Of a stretch of DNA of 59,599 bases, positions 53,266 to 59,599 are shown in pieces. Both the position numbers and the translations under genes were made by a program. Source of the stretch: Dysgonomonas sp. UBA7710. Its GTDB lineage: Bacteria; Bacteroidota; Bacteroidia; Bacteroidales; Dysgonomonadaceae. Position 1 is the first letter of the stretch, and each line of letters opens with the position of its first letter. Location: NCBI RefSeq assembly GCF_002482385.1, contig NZ_DLFW01000002.1, forward strand, positions 365,536 to 425,134. Reading direction: 5' to 3'. Under the pieces are notes generated by a model. It was not told the DNA's origin and did not search any database. It was given only the letters and a program-made list of their open reading frames with translations.

Positions 53266-56127
53266 ATGAAAAAAGTTTTATGCCTACTATTGATTTTCAG
53301 TTTCTTAATTTCACAAGATAGCTTTTCACAACGAAACAATTCCGGAGCAAATGCAGAAACAGGAATACAATACCTGTCGGGCACAGGCTTCGATGATGCT
53401 GTTAATTGGGAGTTCTTTTGTACAGAAGGCAATAACAGCGGGAAGTGGACATCTATTCCGGTTCCTTCGTGCTGGGAGTTGCAGGGATTCGGGACTTATC
53501 AATATGGTATGCCGTTTTATGGAAAGGCCAATCCTCCGGGGATAGCTAAGGAACAGGGATTGTATAAATATAAATTCAAACTTCCGAAAGAGTGGGAGGG
53601 ACGCGTTATCCGTATCGTTTTCGATGGAGTGATGACCGATTGCGAAGCAAAAATAAATGACCGTCGTTGCGGGCATTTACATCAGGGTGCATTTTACCGT
53701 TTCAAAAGTGATGTTTCGGATCGTGTATTCTTTGGTGATACCGAAAATGTATTGGAAGTGACTGTTAGTAAAGAGTCTGCCAATTCGAGTGTAAATATGG
53801 CTGAAAGACGCGGTGATTACTGGAATTTCGGAGGGATTTTCCGTCCGGTTTTTGTAGAGGCTCTTCCGGCTCAGTCTATCGACCGTACAGCAATCGATGC
53901 TAAAGCCGACGGCAGTTTCTATGCCGATGTTTTTCTTGGTTTGGGAATGGGAAACAATACGAAAGTAATCGCCGAACTTACAGATATCAATGGTAAATCT
54001 ATCGGCCGTCCGCTTGAAACTACTTTGTCGCAAGGAACAGATAAAGCGGTGATAAGAGGGAAATTTGAAAATATTAAAAACTGGACACCCGAAACACCTA
54101 ATCTGTATTATGTAAACTTTTCATTGGTGCAGGATGGTAAAGTGTTGCACCGGACAAAAGAGCGTTTTGGCTTCCGTACTATTGAAATACGCGAAAGCGA
54201 CGGAATATATATAAACGGACAGAAAGTAAATATCCGTGGAGTAAACCGCCACAGTTTCCGTCCTGAGACGGGGCGTACACTCAGCCGTCAGGCAAACTAC
54301 GATGACGTGAAAATAATAAAAGAGATGAATATGAATGCCGTCCGGCTTTCGCACTATCCGTCAGACCCTGATTTTCTGGACGCTTGTGATGAACTGGGCT
54401 TGTATGTAATGGTCGAACTCGGTGGCTGGCATTATAGCTATGATACGGGCGCAGGTACAAAGCTTGTACATGAGATGATAAAACGTGATGTCAACCATCC
54501 GTGCGTAACGTGGTGGTCTAATGGAAATGAGGGAGGGCACAATCATGAATTGGTCAAAGAATTTGGTACTCTCGATCCTCAGAAACGTGTAGTCCTGCAT
54601 CCCCAGAAGAATTTCAACGGATTCGAAACCATGCATTACCGTTCTTATGGCGAAAGCCAGGAATATATGCGCAAGCCTGAGATATTTATGCCGACAGAGT
54701 TTCTGCACGGGCTGTATGACGGAGGAGCGGGAGCAGGCCTATGGGATTACTGGGAAATGATGCGTAAGCATCCCCGCACTGCCGGAGGTTTCATCTGGAT
54801 GTTTGCAGATGAAGGGGTTATACGTACCGACCAGAACGGAAGAATTGACAATGCAGGCAATTATGGGGCTGATGGAATACTTGGCCCTCACCACGAGAAG
54901 GAAGGAAGTTTCTATACAGTAAAGCAGGTCTGGTCACCTGTGCAAATAATGAATACAAAACTGACCGACGATTTCAGAGGTTCGTTTACTGTAGAAAACA
55001 GGTATGATTTTACGAATCTGAAAGACTGCCGTTTTACATGGATTTTGAAAACAATAAAGGATGATGAAGTATCTGTTGTGAAGTCGGGAGAGATGAAAAA
55101 TTTCGATCTTGTACCTCATGCAGCGGGGACATTAAATATAAGCCTTCCATCTAATTGGAAAGATGCGAATGTATTGTCTCTGACAGCTTATGGTCCACAG
55201 GGAGAAGAGCTCTGGACATGGGACTGGACATGGAAGAAAGCAGAAGATTTTTATTCCTTATCTAAGGGCAATGCGCCTGTTTCAGTTAAGGAAGAAGGTG
55301 AAAAACTGCTTGTAGCGACCGGAAATACGATTCTTGCTTTCGATAAGAAAAGCGGAACATTAGCTTCTGTGAAGAAGAACAACAAGCCTATTTCATTCGC
55401 TAACGGCCCTCGTTTTGTAGCATTCCGGCGTGGCGACCGTTCGATGGATGTATATTACAACCATGATGATAATTCGGCACGTAGTAAAGAGCGTATCTAT
55501 GAGGATATTTCGGGAGTAAGCAGGTTGACAAACTTCAATTATAAAACTTTAGGAGATAGTATCGAGGTTGTTGCCGACTACTTCGGAAATATGTGTCGGG
55601 CCCGCTGGATTATTAAGCCGGATGGAACTATCCGACTCGATTATACTTACCAATATGAAGGCATTGTAGAATTGATGGGTATCATGTTCGATTATCCGGA
55701 AGATCGGGTCGTGTCTAAAAAGTGGCTCGGTGACGGGCCTTATCGTGTATGGCAGAATCGTCTGCATGGTACTACATTCGGTCTTTGGGAAAATGATTAC
55801 AACGACCCTATTCCGGGAGAATCGTTCCTGTATCCTGAATTTAAGGGATATTTCAGTAATTGGAAATGGGCAACATTTAATACTTCGGAAGGTATAATTA
55901 ATCTGAAGAATACTGATGATGATAATTATCTCGGAGTTTATAGCCCGAGAGACGGGCGTGATGTATTATTATATACTTTCCCTGATAGTGGTATTTCTGT
56001 ATTGAAAGTTATCCCGGCTGTACGCAATAAGGTGAATGCCACCGATTTGGTCGGGCCTTCTTCTCAGGCCCAATGGGTAACCGGATTGCAGAAAGGAAGT
56101 ATTTACCTGTCTTTTGAGACAAAATAA
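53266..56127 (+). CDS. GH2 enzyme, candidate beta-galacturonidase
   Basis: An exported 953-residue protein (QDSFSQ cleavage). It has a GH2 jelly roll (about 45-195), an Ig domain, a TIM barrel (VNIRGVNRHSFRPETGR, MNAVRLSHYPSDPDFLDACDELG) with acid/base Glu422 (NGNEGG) and nucleophile Glu478 (PTEFLHG), then C-terminal beta-domains including a Bgal_small-like region. It differs from the LacZ-type neighbour by the residue GG after NE and by the shortened loop after the nucleophile. Position after the LacZ-type gene matches BT0992, a beta-D-galacturonidase of RG-II chain A (from memory). It follows by 18 nt and precedes GH106 by 7 nt. Confidence 0.82.
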   Translation: MKKVLCLLLIFSFLISQDSFSQRNNSGANAETGIQYLSGTGFDDAVNWEFFCTEGNNSGKWTSIPVPSCWELQGFGTYQYGMPFYGKANPPGIAKEQGLYKYKFKLPKEWEGRVIRIVFDGVMTDCEAKINDRRCGHLHQGAFYRFKSDVSDRVFFGDTENVLEVTVSKESANSSVNMAERRGDYWNFGGIFRPVFVEALPAQSIDRTAIDAKADGSFYADVFLGLGMGNNTKVIAELTDINGKSIGRPLETTLSQGTDKAVIRGKFENIKNWTPETPNLYYVNFSLVQDGKVLHRTKERFGFRTIEIRESDGIYINGQKVNIRGVNRHSFRPETGRTLSRQANYDDVKIIKEMNMNAVRLSHYPSDPDFLDACDELGLYVMVELGGWHYSYDTGAGTKLVHEMIKRDVNHPCVTWWSNGNEGGHNHELVKEFGTLDPQKRVVLHPQKNFNGFETMHYRSYGESQEYMRKPEIFMPTEFLHGLYDGGAGAGLWDYWEMMRKHPRTAGGFIWMFADEGVIRTDQNGRIDNAGNYGADGILGPHHEKEGSFYTVKQVWSPVQIMNTKLTDDFRGSFTVENRYDFTNLKDCRFTWILKTIKDDEVSVVKSGEMKNFDLVPHAAGTLNISLPSNWKDANVLSLTAYGPQGEELWTWDWTWKKAEDFYSLSKGNAPVSVKEEGEKLLVATGNTILAFDKKSGTLASVKKNNKPISFANGPRFVAFRRGDRSMDVYYNHDDNSARSKERIYEDISGVSRLTNFNYKTLGDSIEVVADYFGNMCRARWIIKPDGTIRLDYTYQYEGIVELMGIMFDYPEDRVVSKKWLGDGPYRVWQNRLHGTTFGLWENDYNDPIPGESFLYPEFKGYFSNWKWATFNTSEGIINLKNTDDDNYLGVYSPRDGRDVLLYTFPDSGISVLKVIPAVRNKVNATDLVGPSSQAQWVTGLQKGSIYLSFETK

Positions 56128-56134
56128 GTATTAA

Positions 56135-59100
56135 ATGAAAAAGATATTCTTATTTATCATCATATCATTTCTATTCTTGGGCGATTGCTTTTCTCAAAAC
56201 CTGTGGCAATTGTGGGAAAAGCCTTCCGCTGAAACAAAGTCATGGACATTCTGGTACTGGATGCATGGAGCGGTAACCAAAGAGGGCATTACGGCCGATT
56301 TGGAAGCGATGAAAGAGATCGGGCTGGAAGGAGCATATCTGATGCCAATCAGAGGAATTCCCGAAAAACCCTATCTGACACCGGTTGTAGAACAGTTAAG
56401 CCCGTTATGGTGGGAGATGGTAGGCTTCGCTTTCAAAGAAGCGGACAGGATAGGATTGAACATAGCGTTCCATATTTGCGATGGATTTGCTTTGGCCGGC
56501 GGCCCCTGGATTACACCGGAACTTTCTATGCAAAAAGTCGTTTGGTCGCAATTGGATATACAGGGTGGAAAGCAATTTAATGGAGCGTTGCCGCAACCCG
56601 AAAGTTATAAAGGATATTATAAAGACATTGCTGTCTATGCATTTCCTACACCTGACGGAGAGGGGATTTCGACAGAAACAGTAAAACCGAGAGTGACAAG
56701 CAGCATCGCGGATATAGATCCTCAGTTTTTGGTGGAAAAAGACAATAAGGAGCTTTTACGAAGCGATGATCCCTGCTGGATTCAGCTTGAATTTCAGAAA
56801 CCGTTTACCTGCCGCACCATACAGCTTACAGGGCCTTCGCGTAGTTTCCAGCCGCAAAGACTCACTATAGAAGCCAGCGATGACGGGAGAAACTATAGGA
56901 AGATCGTTCAATTAGAACCTCCCCGTCAGGGATGGCAGAACGATGATTTCCCTATGACTCATTCTATACCAGGCACCACTGCAAAATATTTCCGCCTGCA
57001 ATATAATCTGAGTGGAACGGAGCCGGGAGCCGAAGATCTGGATGCGGCCAAATGGAAACAGAATCTGAAACTTAAAAGCATTTGGATGTCTTCCGAAGCC
57101 CGCATACATCAGTATGAAGGTAAAACGGGAGATGCGTGGCGTGTCAGCGCCCGTACTACTGCCTTGCAGATACCGGATAATCAATGTATAGATGTGAAAA
57201 AAATGATAGACATTTCTTCATATCTCAGCAAAGACGGTAAATTGAACTGGAAGGCTCCGGAAGGAAAATGGACAATCCTGCGTTTAGGCCATACATCGAC
57301 GGGGCATACCAATGCCACCGGAGGAGGAGGTGCCGGATTGGAATGCGATAAATTCAATCCCGAAGCTATCCGCCTGCAATTCAATTCATGGTTTGGAAAG
57401 GCTTATGAAGCGGCAGGGACGGAGATTGCATCGCGTGTATTGAAAGTCTTTCATGTAGATAGTTGGGAATGTGGTAGTCAGAACTGGTCCCCGCTGTTTC
57501 GGGATGAATTTAAGAGTCGCAGGGGATACGACATATATGATTATTTACCGGTAATGGCCGGATTTCCTGTCGGAAGCGCAGATATGTCGGAACGTATTTT
57601 GTATGATGTGCGTCAGACTATCTCAGAGTTGGTTGTAGATAAATTCTATGCCGTACTGAAAGAAGAAGCCAATGCGAAAGGCTGTGAATTCAGCGCCGAG
57701 AATGTCTCGCCAACTATGGTTAGCGATGGTATGATGCACTATAAAAACACTGATATTCCGATGAATGAATATTGGTTGCAAAGTCCTACTCACGATAAGC
57801 CTAATGATCTGCTGGACGCTATTTCAGGTGCGCATATCTACGGGAAAAATATTATACAGGCAGAAGCATTCACACAGTTAAGGCTGATGTTCGACGAACA
57901 TCCCGCGATGCTGAAAACCCTGCAAGACAGGCATTATGCTTTGGGTATAAACCGTCTGAGCTACCATGTGTATGCGCTGAATCCCTGGCTGGACCGTAAG
58001 CCGGGTATGACACTCGATGGCATCGGGCTGTATTTTCAACGCGACCAGACTTGGTGGAAACCGGGCAGGGCATGGGTAGATTATGCACAACGTTGCCAGG
58101 CCTTATTGCAATATGGGAAGCCTGTCGCAGATATTGCCGTATTCACAGGGGAGGAATTGCCTAGGCGTTCTATCTTACCGGATAGGCTTGTTCCGTTTTT
58201 GCCGGGGCTGTTTGGTGAAGAAAAACTGGAATGGGAGAAAAGGCGCATGGCGAATGTGGGCGCGCCTGCCCGGGAAATGCCTGCCGGGGTAAATCATTCT
58301 GCCAATATAACAACATCCGAAGATTGGGTGAACTGCCTCAGAGGTTATCAGTACGACAGCTTTAATGCTGATGTATTGTTAAACCGAATGAGGGTAGAGA
58401 ATGGACGGATTGTCCTTCCTGACGGTATGAGTTACGCTGTATTGGTAATCCCCGGCAAACATCCTATGCAGCCGGAATACAGGATGTCGAAGGCTGTGGC
58501 CCGGAAATTGAAAGAATTTTCCGCGCAAGGGGCTAAGATAATGATAGGGGATTTACCTGTTGAAACGTTAGATTTTAAAGAGGAGGGTGAAAAAATAGAA
58601 TGGGCTTCGGCCAGTTTTGTAAAGCTGCCTTATGTCAAAGAAACCCTTGAAGATATTGGTGTCGGACGTGATTTTGTCGTGATGGAGAAAGGAATAAAGA
58701 GTTACGCCGAAGATATTGCCTACACTCATCGCCAATCGGATAAGGCTGATGTTTACTTCATTTCGAACCAGCAGGATAAGAAGCGGGATTTGGAGGTTAG
58801 CCTCCGTTCGTCGGGGCGTATTCCTGAATTGTGGAATCCTGTTACCGGAAAGACAGATACAAGTGCCAGCTGGTCTGTTGTGGATGGAAGAACAAATGTA
58901 AATTTAGTATTAGAACCGAACGAATCTTGCTTTATTGTGTTGCAGATACCAACATCCGCAACAGGTGGAAAAGCAAGTATTCGGAAAATAACCGATACTA
59001 TTCCGTTAGCAGGTACTTGGAATGTATCATTTGATAAAGAAATGAGAGGCCCGGCAAATCCTGTAACGTTTGAAACGCTGACAGATTGGAGCAGGCATGA

Positions 59101-59488
59101 TAATGACAGTATCCGCTATTATTCAGGTACAGCCGTTTATAGGAGTGTCTTTAACCTGAATGTTGCCGACGGAGATAAATTCGATATCGCATTTGACGAA
59201 ATTGCAAATCTTGCGGAGGTAAGAATCAATGGTAAGTCTTGTGGTATCATCTGGACGAAACCATATAGGCTGGATATTTCCGGTGCTGTAAAAAATGGGG
59301 AAAATACAATTGAGATCGAAGTTGTAAATACATGGGCAAACCGTATTTTAGGCGATGAATATTACAATGCGGAACCTGATGACAACAAGAAAATATGGAC
59401 GAACGGAACCCATCACAGGAGAAGGGATAAAACCCTTGCTGGAAGCGGTCTTATTGGAAATGTTATAATTGAGAGGAGAAGTAATTGA
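56135..59488 (+). CDS. GH106 alpha-L-rhamnosidase
   Basis: An exported 1117-residue protein. GH106 features start right after the signal peptide (WTFWYWMHGAVTKEGITADLEAMKEIGLEGAYLM), with a TIM barrel interrupted by beta insertions, and end in a jelly-roll domain (GTAVYRSVFNL, VRINGKSCGIIWTKPYRLDIS). Glu445 (HVDSWECGSQNW) and Glu577 (IQAEAFT) are 132 residues apart, the spacing I remember for the catalytic pair of BT0986 (461 and 593), which removes rhamnose linked to arabinopyranose in RG-II chain B. It is the last complete gene of the window. The stop is followed by a dispersed repeat. Confidence 0.9.
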   Translation: MKKIFLFIIISFLFLGDCFSQNLWQLWEKPSAETKSWTFWYWMHGAVTKEGITADLEAMKEIGLEGAYLMPIRGIPEKPYLTPVVEQLSPLWWEMVGFAFKEADRIGLNIAFHICDGFALAGGPWITPELSMQKVVWSQLDIQGGKQFNGALPQPESYKGYYKDIAVYAFPTPDGEGISTETVKPRVTSSIADIDPQFLVEKDNKELLRSDDPCWIQLEFQKPFTCRTIQLTGPSRSFQPQRLTIEASDDGRNYRKIVQLEPPRQGWQNDDFPMTHSIPGTTAKYFRLQYNLSGTEPGAEDLDAAKWKQNLKLKSIWMSSEARIHQYEGKTGDAWRVSARTTALQIPDNQCIDVKKMIDISSYLSKDGKLNWKAPEGKWTILRLGHTSTGHTNATGGGGAGLECDKFNPEAIRLQFNSWFGKAYEAAGTEIASRVLKVFHVDSWECGSQNWSPLFRDEFKSRRGYDIYDYLPVMAGFPVGSADMSERILYDVRQTISELVVDKFYAVLKEEANAKGCEFSAENVSPTMVSDGMMHYKNTDIPMNEYWLQSPTHDKPNDLLDAISGAHIYGKNIIQAEAFTQLRLMFDEHPAMLKTLQDRHYALGINRLSYHVYALNPWLDRKPGMTLDGIGLYFQRDQTWWKPGRAWVDYAQRCQALLQYGKPVADIAVFTGEELPRRSILPDRLVPFLPGLFGEEKLEWEKRRMANVGAPAREMPAGVNHSANITTSEDWVNCLRGYQYDSFNADVLLNRMRVENGRIVLPDGMSYAVLVIPGKHPMQPEYRMSKAVARKLKEFSAQGAKIMIGDLPVETLDFKEEGEKIEWASASFVKLPYVKETLEDIGVGRDFVVMEKGIKSYAEDIAYTHRQSDKADVYFISNQQDKKRDLEVSLRSSGRIPELWNPVTGKTDTSASWSVVDGRTNVNLVLEPNESCFIVLQIPTSATGGKASIRKITDTIPLAGTWNVSFDKEMRGPANPVTFETLTDWSRHDNDSIRYYSGTAVYRSVFNLNVADGDKFDIAFDEIANLAEVRINGKSCGIIWTKPYRLDISGAVKNGENTIEIEVVNTWANRILGDEYYNAEPDDNKKIWTNGTHHRRRDKTLAGSGLIGNVIIERRSN

Positions 59489-59492
59489 TAAG

Positions 59493-59504
59493 TGATACGT
59501 ATCA
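59493..59504. repeat. 12-bp palindrome after GH106
   Basis: TGATACGTATCA is self-complementary and starts 5 nt after the stop codon. It has no loop for an RNA hairpin of useful size, so its role is unclear. Confidence 0.4.
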
Positions 59505-59512
59505 GAAGTTGA

Positions 59513-59590
59513 AAACTTTATCTATGTAATAATGAGCTGTTAGCCGTTAGCTGATAGCTATTAGTTCTTTGAAAAATAATTAGCAAATTT
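59513..59590. repeat. Dispersed repeat copy B
   Basis: Nucleotides 59513-59532 are identical to 38115-38134, followed by GAGCTGTTAGCCGTTAGCTG-type words, TTCTTTGA and AATTAGCAAA. It lies in the same orientation as copy A, 21.4 kb apart, and in the same position just after a gene stop. Confidence 0.85.
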
Positions 59591-59599
59591 GTAAATTAG

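Noticed and set aside
59493..59504. Terminator for the GH106 operon at the TGATACGTATCA palindrome
   Set aside because: The palindrome is too short and loop-less to form a stable RNA hairpin and has no T-run.

Overview
The window is one large polysaccharide utilization locus (PUL) from a Bacteroidota bacterium, most likely order Bacteroidales. Three things show this: a SusC/SusD pair with CarboxypepD_reg and RagB/SusD features, Bacteroidota-type promoters (TAnnTTTG -7 boxes, no clear Shine-Dalgarno), and almost every gene encoding an exported or lipidated carbohydrate-active enzyme. The genus cannot be fixed from the sequence. The enzyme set points to the pectin rhamnogalacturonan II (RG-II): a GH140 apiosidase-like protein, a GH138-like protein whose two candidate catalytic glutamates fall where I remember them in the family, a GH137-GH2 bimodular protein, a GH141-like beta-helix, a GH143-GH142-like bimodular protein, plus GH106, GH95, GH78, GH28, GH105, PL1 and an esterase. 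Gene content and partial order resemble the RG-II locus I remember from Bacteroides thetaiotaomicron (about BT0986-BT1024). Those comparisons are from memory, not from a search.

Layout. The left arm (28-17114, minus strand) is one probable operon read from a promoter near 17.41 kb: DUF4957/DUF5123-type surface lipoprotein, SusC, SusD, PL1 pectate lyase, DUF3826 protein, a large beta-helix protein of unknown activity, a GH43-type lipoprotein and the GH143-GH142-like enzyme. The 17.1-17.6 kb spacer holds divergent promoters. The right arm (17574-59488, plus strand) opens with a GntR-type regulator and a GH2 enzyme. Then come a cytoplasmic trio (L-fucose/D-arabinose isomerase, MFS transporter, DapA-family aldolase), GH28, esterase, GH95, GH105, GH140 and a very large three-domain GH78 fusion. 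A repeat-rich 0.5 kb spacer follows, then GH141 and a second GH78, a promoter, GH138, GH137-GH2, two more GH2 enzymes and GH106. There is no tRNA, rRNA, CRISPR array, transposase or integrase.

How it may work. SusCD and the surface lipoprotein capture and import pectin pieces. PL1, GH28, GH105 and the esterase handle the homogalacturonan-like backbone. The exo-enzymes strip side chains: GH138, GH137-GH2, GH2, GH95, GH141, GH106 and GH78 on chains A/B; GH143-GH142 on the Ara-DHA disaccharide (chain D); possibly the GH78-sialidase-like-isomerase fusion on the Rha-Kdo disaccharide (chain C); GH140 on the apiose link. The cytoplasmic trio could be a Kdo catabolic route: acid import, aldolase cleavage to pyruvate plus D-arabinose, and isomerisation of D-arabinose by the FucI-type enzyme.

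The most interesting observations are the three-domain GH78 fusion, the inferred Kdo pathway, and four tandem NWYAG pentamers placed just downstream of the -7 box at three separate promoters, which look like operators for the local GntR regulator. GH139 and GH127 enzymes expected in a full RG-II system are not seen and may lie outside the window.
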